DNA of 64,000 bases from Chloroflexota bacterium (lineage in GTDB: Bacteria > Chloroflexota > Anaerolineae > UBA4142): positions 25,119 to 89,118 of the forward strand of contig JACRMI010000054.1 of NCBI GenBank assembly GCA_016215025.1, read 5' to 3'. Positions 36,347 to 45,751 of this stretch are shown piece by piece. Each line of letters starts with the position of its first letter. The stretch's first letter is position 1. The notes beneath the pieces are model-generated. The model was not told the DNA's origin. It did no database searches and saw only the letters and a program-made list of their open reading frames with translations. The position numbers and the translations under genes were made by a program.

Positions 36347-38080
36347 ATGGGTAAGGTAACAAACAACCAAAATAATTCCGATGAGGATTGGCAAAAGGTT
36401 GATCCCCGCGTTTTGGGACAAATCCTAGCAGCGCAAAATGTTGTATTTGCTTTGCCAATCACGACTCGTATCGCCGAGTTCTATGCCCAAACGCTGGTTT
36501 CAATTCCCGGAATCATCGCTTGCCGCGTTTGTCTAGGAGATAAAACAATTCAAGCAGGCACAATGGAAGTTAGCTCCTGCCAGGAATGCGAAATACGACG
36601 CAGCAGCGGCGAGAAAGATGTTCCACCTTTTCCAACCGACTCGAATGTCAAATGTGAGTTGGCTGACCACTCTGACCTGCGAGTTATTGCCGTTAATTCT
36701 TACCAGCATCATTTCGGCTTCTTTGTCGCCAAGATCGACGATGTAACTCTCTTTGACGCCTATCTTCCCTTTATTCGTAATCTCTCGAACTATGTTGCGC
36801 TCATACTTGAAAATCGATTGCAGAAAAATTTATTGCTCAAGGCACATGATGAATTAGAGCATAAGGTCGAAGAACGCACTCACGAACTGACCGTTGCCAA
36901 CGTCGAGCTACAACATCAAATCGCCGAACGGAAGCAGGCAGAGGAGGCGTTACGCCATAGCGAAGAACGTTTCCGCCGTTTAGCTGAAAAAGCTCCCGAT
37001 GTGATCTACAGAATGTCTTTACCGGAAGGACGATATGAGTATGTAAGTCCAGCAGCTCTTTCAGTTTTTGGATATGCGCCAGAAGAATGCTATGCACAAC
37101 CAATGCTCATCAAACAGACGCTTCACCCAGACTGGTACGCGTATTTTGAAAAGGAATGGGCAAATCTTATCACTGGTAAGATGCCGCCTACGTACGAGTA
37201 TCAAATCGTTCACAAATCAGGCCAAGTCCGCTGGTTGAATCAACGCAACATCTTGGTCCGGGATGAAGTTGGAACTCCAATCGCTATCGAAGGAATCGTC
37301 ACCGATATCACGGAACGCAAGCGCGCAGAAGCCGAAATCCGCAAACTCAATCAGGAACTAGAGCGCCGCGTTGCCGAGCGCACCGCGCAACTCGAAGCGG
37401 CGAACAAAGAGTTGGAAGCCTTTGCCTACTCTGTCTCGCATGACTTGCGTGCACCGTTGCGCCACATCGACGGATTTCTAGAATTGCTGCAAGCACACAG
37501 CGCCCCCTCGCTGGACGAAAAGAGCCAGCATTACATGACCAACATTTCCGATGCTGCCGGGCGCATGGGAACCTTGATCGACGACTTGCTCTCGTTCTCG
37601 CGGATGGGGCGCTTGGAACTCGCAACCAAGCCATTTGAACTCAAGATATTGCTGCAAGAGGTCATTCAGGAATTCACGCCTGAACTTCAGAACCGTGTCG
37701 TGCGTTGGCACATTGCGCCTTTGCCAGTCGTCATTGGCGACCGTGCCATGTTGCGGATTGTGTTGGTCAATTTGATCGCGAACGCATTAAAGTTCACCCG
37801 ACCGCGGGCGCAAGCTGAAATCGAAATTGGACTCGTGCCGAATCATGGCAGCGAGATCACCATCTTTGTGCGCGATAATGGCGTTGGCTTTGATCCCAAG
37901 TACACCAACAAGTTGTTCGGCGTTTTTCAACGCTTGCATCACGCCGATGAATTTGAAGGCACAGGGATTGGCTTGGCAAACGTGCGCCGCATTATCAACC
38001 GACATGGCGGACGGACCTGGGCAGAAAGTCAGCTCGATCAAGGCGCGACCTTTTATTTTTCACTGCCCAAACAAACTTAG
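36347..38080 (+). CDS. Cytosolic Cys-rich sensor-PAS histidine kinase
   Basis: A 577-aa kinase without transmembrane helices. Residues 1-165 form an uncharacterised GAF-sized domain containing two close Cys pairs, CRVC and CQEC, about 25 residues apart, plus a later Cys. A coiled coil (about 165-200), one PAS (about 205-330), HisKA ([16 protein letters not shown]) and HATPase_c (GTGIGLANV) follow. The Cys pairs could bind Zn or an Fe-S cluster (inference). ATG 36347 is chosen; TTG 36332 is possible. It lies between the MEDS pair and a receiver gene 4 bases downstream, so the four genes probably form one signalling unit. Confidence 0.87.
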   Translation: MGKVTNNQNNSDEDWQKVDPRVLGQILAAQNVVFALPITTRIAEFYAQTLVSIPGIIACRVCLGDKTIQAGTMEVSSCQECEIRRSSGEKDVPPFPTDSNVKCELADHSDLRVIAVNSYQHHFGFFVAKIDDVTLFDAYLPFIRNLSNYVALILENRLQKNLLLKAHDELEHKVEERTHELTVANVELQHQIAERKQAEEALRHSEERFRRLAEKAPDVIYRMSLPEGRYEYVSPAALSVFGYAPEECYAQPMLIKQTLHPDWYAYFEKEWANLITGKMPPTYEYQIVHKSGQVRWLNQRNILVRDEVGTPIAIEGIVTDITERKRAEAEIRKLNQELERRVAERTAQLEAANKELEAFAYSVSHDLRAPLRHIDGFLELLQAHSAPSLDEKSQHYMTNISDAAGRMGTLIDDLLSFSRMGRLELATKPFELKILLQEVIQEFTPELQNRVVRWHIAPLPVVIGDRAMLRIVLVNLIANALKFTRPRAQAEIEIGLVPNHGSEITIFVRDNGVGFDPKYTNKLFGVFQRLHHADEFEGTGIGLANVRRIINRHGGRTWAESQLDQGATFYFSLPKQT

Positions 38081-38084
38081 GAAG

Positions 38085-38543
38085 ATGAACATGGAAAACT
38101 TGAAACGGATTTTGTTGGTGGAGGATGATCCAAACGACATCGAGCTAACGTTGACTTCGTTGAATGAACACAACCTCGCCAATGATGTCGTCATTGCACG
38201 GGACGGAGTCGAGGCGCTCGACTATTTGTATCGGCGCGGTGCATTCGCGCAGCGACCTGAAGGCAACCCCGTCGTCGTACTGCTCGATCTCAAGCTGCCT
38301 CGGCTGGGCGGCATCCAAGTGCTCAAACAAGTCAAAGCGGATGAGGAATTATGCACCGTGCCAGTCGTTATCTTGACGTCTTCGCGCGAAGACCGCGACC
38401 TGAACGAGTGCTATAAACTCGGCGTTAATGCATACGTCGTCAAACCGGTGCGCTTTACGGAATTTGTTCAAGTGGTCAAGCAGATTGGCGTGTTTTGGGT
38501 ACTAATTAACGAGCCGCCAAAGGGAAGTGTGAAAAGAACGTAG
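38085..38543 (+). CDS. Single-domain response regulator, Rcp1-like
   Basis: A 152-aa stand-alone receiver. Acid pair in LLVEDDPND, phospho-acceptor Asp in VVLLDLKLP, Thr/Ser in VILTSSRED and Lys in YVVKPV are all present. The DYLYRRGAFA insertion and length match Rcp1-type regulators that pair with phytochrome-like and multi-PAS kinases. No output domain, so it acts as a phospho-relay or by protein contact. It starts 4 bases after the upstream kinase stop, its likely partner. Confidence 0.92.
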   Translation: MNMENLKRILLVEDDPNDIELTLTSLNEHNLANDVVIARDGVEALDYLYRRGAFAQRPEGNPVVVLLDLKLPRLGGIQVLKQVKADEELCTVPVVILTSSREDRDLNECYKLGVNAYVVKPVRFTEFVQVVKQIGVFWVLINEPPKGSVKRT

Positions 38544-38613
38544 GAGTGGCAGCTCAACGCCGCTATGTTCCTGGATATTTGCACCTTGCCTTGGCTAATC
38601 GTTAGAGGATTAA

Positions 38614-39531
38614 ATGATGAGACCCCCATGCTTGCCTTTGTTATACATCGCGCTCATCCTGATTGCTGCGGTGAGCTGTAGGCCATCCGTAGAAACGCCG
38701 GGGCCGCAATACGCGGCGACACCCGTGCGCCTGAATGTGTCCACGTACCGATTTGCGGTTTATCCACTTTACAATCCGACCAAGCTCTTCCAGGTATATC
38801 AACCACTCATAGATTACTTGAACAAAAATCTGGGGAACGCGCAGTTTACGCTAGAGGCATCCCGAGACTATGCTGCATTTGAAGACAAGTATGGCAAGCG
38901 CGAACCGGATTTTCTTCTGCCCAATGCTTGGCAAACCCTTCAGGCAATCCAATCGGGGTATCATGTCATTGCGACTGCCGGAGAACCATCGGATTTCAAA
39001 GGCATCTTCATCGTGCGGAAAGACAGCACCATCAAACAGCCCGCAGACCTGAAAGGCAAAGCGATCAGTTATCCATCCGCTACGGCGTTTGCCGCATGCA
39101 TCATGCCGCAGTACTGGCTTTATCAGAACCACATCGACATTAAACGCGACATCGAAAATCACTACGTTGGCTCTCAAGAATCGTCCATCATGAATGTTTA
39201 TCTGAAATTGACAGCCGTCGGAGCCACTTGGCCCCCGCCATGGCGCGCGTTCCAAGTCGATCATCCGCAACAGGCAAACGAACTCAAAGTATTGTGGGAA
39301 ACCGAATCGCTCATCAATAATTCCGTAATGGCGCGCGACGACGTGCCGACGGATGTGCAGGAGCGCATTCAAACGCTTTTAGCGGGGCTGGATAAAACCC
39401 AGGAAGGCAAGGCAATCCTGGCAGGAATGGAGACAGCCCGTTTCATTTTGGCGAAAGATAAAGATTATGATGTGGTGCAGGTCTATGTGTCACGCTTTGA
39501 GAAAGACGTGCGAAAGGTGAATGAACCATGA
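38614..39531 (+). CDS. Orphan PhnD-like phosphate/phosphonate-type binding lipoprotein
   Basis: A 305-aa periplasmic binding lipoprotein (lipobox AAVSC, Cys about 22) of the PhnD/PtxB type 2 fold: YPLYNPTKLFQVYQPLIDYL opening region, a PDFLLPNAWQ segment, and GKAISYPSATAFAAC typical of the ligand loop. There is no PhnC/PhnE transporter gene beside it. It ends by ATGA overlap with a giant histidine kinase that has a periplasmic domain, a strong hint that the two products work as a sensor pair. RBS AGAGGA. Confidence 0.87.
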   Translation: MMRPPCLPLLYIALILIAAVSCRPSVETPGPQYAATPVRLNVSTYRFAVYPLYNPTKLFQVYQPLIDYLNKNLGNAQFTLEASRDYAAFEDKYGKREPDFLLPNAWQTLQAIQSGYHVIATAGEPSDFKGIFIVRKDSTIKQPADLKGKAISYPSATAFAACIMPQYWLYQNHIDIKRDIENHYVGSQESSIMNVYLKLTAVGATWPPPWRAFQVDHPQQANELKVLWETESLINNSVMARDDVPTDVQERIQTLLAGLDKTQEGKAILAGMETARFILAKDKDYDVVQVYVSRFEKDVRKVNEP

Positions 39532-42500
39532 GCTTTCAACGACTGAAGAGCTTTTTCTTCAACACCCTGCGTGGTCGTCTCGTTCTCAGTGTAGCAATGG
39601 TACACGCCGTCATGATGACGTTATTCATCACCGATGTAACCGTGCGGCAGCGCGCGATGCTGCTCGATAATCAATCGGAGCAAGCAATTGCCATGTCGCA
39701 ATCACTTGCCACATCGGCGGCGGGTTGGATTGCCGCGAATGATCTAGCAGGTTTACAAGAATTGGTCGATGCCGAACGGCGTTATCCTGAAATGCTCTTT
39801 ACCATTCTCACGGACGAAAACGGACGCGTGTTAGCTCATACGGATCAGAGTAAGCTCGGATTATATCTGCTTGACTTGCCACAAGTTGCTCAACTCACAA
39901 TGCTCAACCGCTCGGCTGCGCTCGTCGATGTAATCGTCCCGGCGATGCTCCAGAACAAACAAGTGGGCTGGGTTCGAATCGGCATCGGTCAAAAGAACGC
40001 CAGTGACAAGCTGACCCAAATAACTTTTATGGGTGCGTTGTACGCACTCATCGCGATCTTCATCGGTTCGCTGATCGCTTGGCGCATGGGTTATCGCATC
40101 ACGCAAAGATTGTACGCTGTTCAAGACACCATCAGCCAAGTGGGACGCGGCGTTCGCACCGCCCGCTCTCAAGTCGCCGGAAGAGACGAAGCGGCATCCA
40201 TCGCGCGCGAGTTCAATTCTATGTTGGACACTCTCGACGAACGGGACCGCGCCCTGGCTCAGAGCGAGGAACGGTATCGTCTGCTCATTCAGAATATCCA
40301 AGTGGCGGTCGTCGTGCATGGTCCGGATGGACGCGTTTTATTGAGCAATGCGTTGGCAGAGAAACTACTTGAACTGGACCATAAACAGATGATGGATAAA
40401 GTACCGACCGATTTCGCCTGGAAATTGTTGGATGAAAACGGTTCGGTGATACCGGCTGAGAAATATCCGATCAACGTGGTATTGTCCAGTCGAAAACCGC
40501 TCAGGAATATGGTTTGCGCTTTGGTGCAGCCCCACTCCCAGTCTCCGATTTGGATGTTGGTCAATGCAGAGCCGGTGCTGAACGAGCGCGGCGAAATGGT
40601 TCAAGTCATTGTAAGTTTTATTGATATCACGGACCGCAAGCAAGCCGAGCAAGCACTGCATCATGTGAATCGCGAACTGCGCGCCATCAGCAATTGTAAC
40701 CAGACGCTCCTGCGAGCGTTAGACGAGCAAACCTTACTCAACGATATTTGTCAGATCGTTTGTGATGAAGCCGGTTATCGTTTGGCGTGGGTAGGATTTG
40801 CCGAGCAGGATGACGTCAAGACAGTCCGCCCTGTCGCTTGGGCAGGCGTCGAAGAGGGTTACCTCAAAACGGCAGATATAACGTGGGCAGATACAGAGCG
40901 TGGTCGTGGTCCAACGGGCACTGCAATCCGAAGCGGTGAAACGTGCGTCATCCAAGACTTTGCAGTCGATCCTCTCGGCGCTCCCTGGCGCGAAGCGGCT
41001 TTGCAGCGTGGCTATCGTTCAAACATTGCATTGCCCCTCAAGGACGAAACCGCTTACACCTTTGGCGCACTCACGATCTATTCTGTCGAGCCGAATGCAT
41101 TTACCCCGGACGAAATTCGCCTCTTGGAAGAACTGGCGGGCGATTTAGCATTTGGCATTATTACTCTGCGTACCCGCGCTGAACGCAAGCGCGTGGAGGA
41201 CGCCTTGCGCGAAAGCGAATGGCGCTATCGGCTTGTTGCCGACAACACCTATGACTGGGAATTTTGGAGCGATCCAAGCGGACGGTTCCTTTACAACTCC
41301 CCTTCCTGTCAGCGCGTCACGGGACATTCGCCGGATGAGTTCGCGCGCGAACCGGAGCTATTGAACCACATCGTTCATCCCGAAGACCGCGCCGGTTTTG
41401 CGCTTCATCAGCGCCAGACCCAGGAAACCCAGGGACCGGGTGAAATCGAGTTTCGCATTCTGCATCCGGATGGAAGTGTACATCACGCTGCTCACGTTTG
41501 TCAGCCGGTTTTTGACGAGCAAGGACGGTACCTGGGGAAACGCGGCAGCATTCGCGATATTACGGCGCGCAAGCGAGCGGAGGACGCCCTGCGCGCGAGT
41601 GAAGAACGCTTCGCGACTGCATTTCGATCTAGCCCAATCCCTGTTGCCATTTTTCGTCCAACCGATGAACACATCGTCGATGTGAACGATGTTTTCGTCA
41701 CCACGCTGGGTTATTCGCGTGAAGAGATCATCGACCATACAACATCCGAATTGAACTTGTATTCCGATCCAGCGGATCGGCAGCGGATTCAGCGTATACT
41801 GGCAGAGCATGATGCGCTGGAGAATTTCGAATTCGGTCTACGCAAAAAATCTGGCGAGGTTTGCACGGTACTAAATTCGGTTCGAGCAATCGACTTGCGC
41901 GGCACAAAACATTACTTGTCCTCTCTCATCGATATCACCGAACGCAAAAAGGCAGAAGAAAATTTACGCCAGTCGGAGCAATTATGGCGAGCTGTTTTTG
42001 CCGCTGCAATGGACGCAGTTTTGCTACTCGATGAAGATTACACCGTGATCGCTTGCAACGATGCCGCTCAAACAGTTTACAAGCGCAACGTGATAGGGTT
42101 GAACGTGCGCGAGTTGCGCGCACCTCAAGTAAGAGCCTTACTTGATGGACAAATGAATCGAGCCATAAAAGTAAACGGAGCACGCTGGGAAACTTGGCAC
42201 CAACACACCGACGGCTCTATCTTTCCAGTGGAAGTTGCTACCCGTCCATTCGAGTCTGCCGGTCGTCGTCAATTTGTTCATATCATTCGTGACATCACTG
42301 AACGGAAAAAGGCAGAGGAACAACGTCTAGCGCATCTCCGCTATTTTGAATGCATGGATCTGATCAATCGAGCCATGCAAGGCACAGACAACCTCGAACA
42401 AATGATGAGCAATGTGCTCGATGTGACACTCTCAATTCTTGATTGTGATCGAGCTTGGTTGATTTACCCCTGTGATCCTCAAACAGACGCGTTTCGTGTG

Positions 42501-45233
42501 CCGATGGAACGCACTCGCCCCGAATTTCCGGGAGCGGCTGCTCTTGGGGTTGACGTTCCAATGCATCCCGACATTGCCAAAGTGATGCGAGAGCTGCTAG
42601 CCCACGAAGGTCCGGTAAAATTTGGTCCAGGTCAAGAGCATCCACTACCCGCCGACATGGCAAAGGCTTTCAATATCCAATCCCAAATTGTAATGGCGAT
42701 CTACCCCCATCGCGATCTTGCCTATGCGTTCGGGTTACACCAGTGTTCTTATGCCCGCATGTGGACTGATGAAGAAGAACGGCTTTTCCAAGAAATCGGC
42801 AGACGACTCGCCGACCGAATGATTAGCTTGTTGACCTATCAACATTTGCAAGAAAGCGAAGAGCGGTACCGCATGGTTTTCGAGAACTCGCCAGTCTCGA
42901 TTTGGGAAGAGGATTTGTCGGGAGTCAAGACCTTTTTTGATGGCCTGAGAAATCAAGGCATCAACGATGTCGAAACCTACTTTGCGCAAAATCCCGAAAC
43001 TGTCCAAAAGTGTGCCAAACTGACCAAAATAATTGACGTGAATCAGGCCGCGCTTGCAATGCATAAAGCCACGACAAAGGAGGATTTACTCACCAATTTG
43101 GTTAACACATTTACGCCAGAGTCATTTGATACATTTCGCCAAGAATTGGTCGGGCTATGGAATGGTCAGACTGAAATGAGGCAAGACGGCGTTGTCAAGA
43201 CCCTTGCGGGCGACCTACGGAATGTGACCGTGTATTTATCTGTTTGTCCGGGCTATGCGAGAACGCTTGCCAAGGTCATCGTGTCGCTCGCCGATATTAC
43301 CGAACGTAAACGAGCGGAGCAAGCCTTGCGTGAAAGCGAGTGGCGGTACCGCGAAATATTCGATAATGTGCTGGATGGCTTGTACCTGCTCCAAGTCACA
43401 GAGGATGGACGTTTCCGTACGATCGAAGTAAACCCTGCGCTGGAACGAATCACCGGAATACCTCGCGCTTTGTCCGTTGGAAAGACACAAGAGGAAATTG
43501 TTCCTGCAGAAGTAGCCGCCACTGTGAACGCTAAATACCAACGGTGTGTCCAGGCGGGTCATCCCATCGAAGAACAAGTGGAGTTGGATTTGCCTACCGG
43601 GCGGCGCTATTTTCAATCGACGCTCATTCCTGCTCGTGACGAGAACGGCAAAATTCATCGCCTCATCGGTATCTCACGCGACATTACCGAGCGCCGTCAA
43701 GCGGAGCAGGCTTTGCGAGAAAGCGAAGAGCGCTTCCGCCGAGCGATTGAAGCCGCGGGTGCAATCCCCTATCTTCACGATTTCACAACAGATACCTACA
43801 CCTATATAGGCGAAGGGATTTTTGAGCTTACGGGGTACACTGCGCAAGAAATAACACCTGCCTTGTATGGCTCGTTAGAGCATGAGATTGAAATGATGGG
43901 TGAATCCGCGCATTTAGATTCAAAAAGCGCTGGGAAACTTATGAAGGAAGGGCTAATCAACCAATGGTACTGTGACAGTCGCATTGTTACGCGCGACGGT
44001 GAAACTCGTTGGATCGCAGATGCTTCCACGCTAATTCGAGATGAGCAAAGCAAAGCCATTGGCTCCATCGGCTTTTTGCAAGACATTACCGAACGCAAGC
44101 AGGCAGAGCAAGCTTTGCGCGAAAGCGAAGAGCGCTATCGCATGCTCTTTAACGTCATGGACGAAGGAGTTGCGATCAATGAAATCGTTCGGGATGAAAA
44201 AGGCGATGTGATCGATTATACGATTTTGGAGATCAATCCCGCGTTTACAAAGAATTCAGTATTTACTCGTGAACAAGTTTTAGGCAAACGAGCGACCGAC
44301 CTGTATCACATGAGTCCGGAATACATTCGCGATTGGTGGAGAAAACACACTGAAATGCAGCAGGTGGTCCATACGGAATATCCTTTTGCCCCCCTGAACC
44401 GTTGGTTTCACGTAACTACGACGCCTCCGCAGGGAGACCGGTTCGCCACTTTTACCGTTGACATCACCGAACGCAAACGGGCTGAAGCCGAAATCCACAA
44501 ACTCAATCAAGAACTCGAACACCGCGTAAAAGATCGCACCGCCCAACTCGAAGTGGCAAACCGAGAACTCGAAGCATTTGCCTATTCCGTCTCGCATGAC
44601 TTGCGCGCGCCGCTCCGCCATATCGACGGTTTTTTGGAGCTGCTTCAAAAGAGAACGACCAATTCGCTGGATGAGAAAAGTCAACATTATATAGTCCTCA
44701 TTGCGGATGCCGCCCGACGCATGGGCGCACTGATCGACGACTTGCTCTCATTCTCGCGCATGGGCCGCTTGGAGTTCGCCTCCATGTCCATCGATCTAAA
44801 CGCGTTGCTGCAAGATGTTCTCCGCGACTTTACCTCGGAGCTTCAAAGCCGCGTCGTACATTGGCAGATTGCACCCCTGCCTATGGTGACCGGCGACCGG
44901 GCGATGCTGCGCATCGTATTCGTCAATTTGATCGCCAACGCGTTAAAATTCACTCGTCCGCGTGCTCAAGTCGAAATTGAAATTGGCAGCGCGCCGGGTG
45001 GAGCGAACGAAACGGTGATCTTTGTTCGCGATAACGGCGTGGGGTTTGATATGAGCTATGTCGACAAACTCTTTGGAGTCTTTCAGCGTCTCCATCGCGC
45101 CGAAGAATTTGAAGGCACCGGAATTGGCTTGGCAAACGTGCGCCGCATCATCAATCGGCACGGCGGCAAGACGTGGGCAGAAAGCCAACTCAATCAAGGC
45201 GCGACCTTTTACTTTTCACTTCCAAAATCCTAG
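39528..45233 (+). CDS. Giant multi-PAS histidine kinase, 1901 aa
   Basis: Order: helix 1 (about 18-40), a periplasmic domain (about 40-165), helix 2 (about 166-186), HAMP-like linker (to about 240), PAS 1, GAF 1 (about 380-550), PAS 2-4 (about 555-925), GAF 2 (about 930-1105), PAS 5-8 (about 1110-1650), coiled coil, HisKA ([16 protein letters not shown], about 1690) and HATPase_c ([28 protein letters not shown]). Eight PAS and two GAF domains in one chain is far above the usual number. No receiver; a single-domain regulator follows 14 bases downstream. The upstream PhnD-like protein is its probable periplasmic partner. Confidence 0.9.
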   Translation: MSFQRLKSFFFNTLRGRLVLSVAMVHAVMMTLFITDVTVRQRAMLLDNQSEQAIAMSQSLATSAAGWIAANDLAGLQELVDAERRYPEMLFTILTDENGRVLAHTDQSKLGLYLLDLPQVAQLTMLNRSAALVDVIVPAMLQNKQVGWVRIGIGQKNASDKLTQITFMGALYALIAIFIGSLIAWRMGYRITQRLYAVQDTISQVGRGVRTARSQVAGRDEAASIAREFNSMLDTLDERDRALAQSEERYRLLIQNIQVAVVVHGPDGRVLLSNALAEKLLELDHKQMMDKVPTDFAWKLLDENGSVIPAEKYPINVVLSSRKPLRNMVCALVQPHSQSPIWMLVNAEPVLNERGEMVQVIVSFIDITDRKQAEQALHHVNRELRAISNCNQTLLRALDEQTLLNDICQIVCDEAGYRLAWVGFAEQDDVKTVRPVAWAGVEEGYLKTADITWADTERGRGPTGTAIRSGETCVIQDFAVDPLGAPWREAALQRGYRSNIALPLKDETAYTFGALTIYSVEPNAFTPDEIRLLEELAGDLAFGIITLRTRAERKRVEDALRESEWRYRLVADNTYDWEFWSDPSGRFLYNSPSCQRVTGHSPDEFAREPELLNHIVHPEDRAGFALHQRQTQETQGPGEIEFRILHPDGSVHHAAHVCQPVFDEQGRYLGKRGSIRDITARKRAEDALRASEERFATAFRSSPIPVAIFRPTDEHIVDVNDVFVTTLGYSREEIIDHTTSELNLYSDPADRQRIQRILAEHDALENFEFGLRKKSGEVCTVLNSVRAIDLRGTKHYLSSLIDITERKKAEENLRQSEQLWRAVFAAAMDAVLLLDEDYTVIACNDAAQTVYKRNVIGLNVRELRAPQVRALLDGQMNRAIKVNGARWETWHQHTDGSIFPVEVATRPFESAGRRQFVHIIRDITERKKAEEQRLAHLRYFECMDLINRAMQGTDNLEQMMSNVLDVTLSILDCDRAWLIYPCDPQTDAFRVPMERTRPEFPGAAALGVDVPMHPDIAKVMRELLAHEGPVKFGPGQEHPLPADMAKAFNIQSQIVMAIYPHRDLAYAFGLHQCSYARMWTDEEERLFQEIGRRLADRMISLLTYQHLQESEERYRMVFENSPVSIWEEDLSGVKTFFDGLRNQGINDVETYFAQNPETVQKCAKLTKIIDVNQAALAMHKATTKEDLLTNLVNTFTPESFDTFRQELVGLWNGQTEMRQDGVVKTLAGDLRNVTVYLSVCPGYARTLAKVIVSLADITERKRAEQALRESEWRYREIFDNVLDGLYLLQVTEDGRFRTIEVNPALERITGIPRALSVGKTQEEIVPAEVAATVNAKYQRCVQAGHPIEEQVELDLPTGRRYFQSTLIPARDENGKIHRLIGISRDITERRQAEQALRESEERFRRAIEAAGAIPYLHDFTTDTYTYIGEGIFELTGYTAQEITPALYGSLEHEIEMMGESAHLDSKSAGKLMKEGLINQWYCDSRIVTRDGETRWIADASTLIRDEQSKAIGSIGFLQDITERKQAEQALRESEERYRMLFNVMDEGVAINEIVRDEKGDVIDYTILEINPAFTKNSVFTREQVLGKRATDLYHMSPEYIRDWWRKHTEMQQVVHTEYPFAPLNRWFHVTTTPPQGDRFATFTVDITERKRAEAEIHKLNQELEHRVKDRTAQLEVANRELEAFAYSVSHDLRAPLRHIDGFLELLQKRTTNSLDEKSQHYIVLIADAARRMGALIDDLLSFSRMGRLEFASMSIDLNALLQDVLRDFTSELQSRVVHWQIAPLPMVTGDRAMLRIVFVNLIANALKFTRPRAQVEIEIGSAPGGANETVIFVRDNGVGFDMSYVDKLFGVFQRLHRAEEFEGTGIGLANVRRIINRHGGKTWAESQLNQGATFYFSLPKS

Positions 45234-45247
45234 CCAGGAGCCTAAAT

Positions 45248-45700
45248 ATGGACCCTCTTAAACGGATTCTGTTAGTCGAGGACGATCCCAAAGACATGGA
45301 ATTGACGTTGAATGCTCTCTGTGAGCATCACCTCGTCAATGAAGTGGTGGTTGCGCGGGACGGTGTTGAAGCGCTAGATTATTTGTACCGCCGCAACACT
45401 TTCGCCCAGCGTTCAGATGGCAATCCTGCCGTGATGCTGCTTGATCTCAAGATGCCTAGGCTAGATGGCATCGAGGTCATCAAACAGGTCAAAATGGACG
45501 CGCAGCTCCAATCGATTCCAATTGTTGTTTTGACCTCATCGCGCGAAGTGAGCGATTTGGAGCAAGCGTACAAGCTGGGCGTTAACGCGTACGTGGTCAA
45601 GCCGGTTCATTTTCCCGAATTTGTCCAGGCGGTCAAAGAGATCGGCGCGTTCTGGGCAATCGTCAATGAACCCCCACCCAATAGCTTGAAAAAACCGTAA
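45248..45700 (+). CDS. Single-domain response regulator, Rcp1-like, copy 2
   Basis: A 150-aa receiver closely similar to the one at 38085: RILLVEDDPKD, VMLLDLKMPRLDG (acceptor Asp), VVLTSSRE and YVVKPVHF. It follows the giant kinase and is its likely target. The repeated kinase-regulator arrangement suggests duplication of a two-gene unit. ATG 45248 is chosen with AGGAG upstream; the earlier in-frame ATG at 45173 lies within the kinase gene. Confidence 0.92.
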   Translation: MDPLKRILLVEDDPKDMELTLNALCEHHLVNEVVVARDGVEALDYLYRRNTFAQRSDGNPAVMLLDLKMPRLDGIEVIKQVKMDAQLQSIPIVVLTSSREVSDLEQAYKLGVNAYVVKPVHFPEFVQAVKEIGAFWAIVNEPPPNSLKKP

Positions 45701-45751
45701 CCTCAAGAACGCACTCTCTTCCCAGAGATCCAACCAAGGAAAACAATCACG

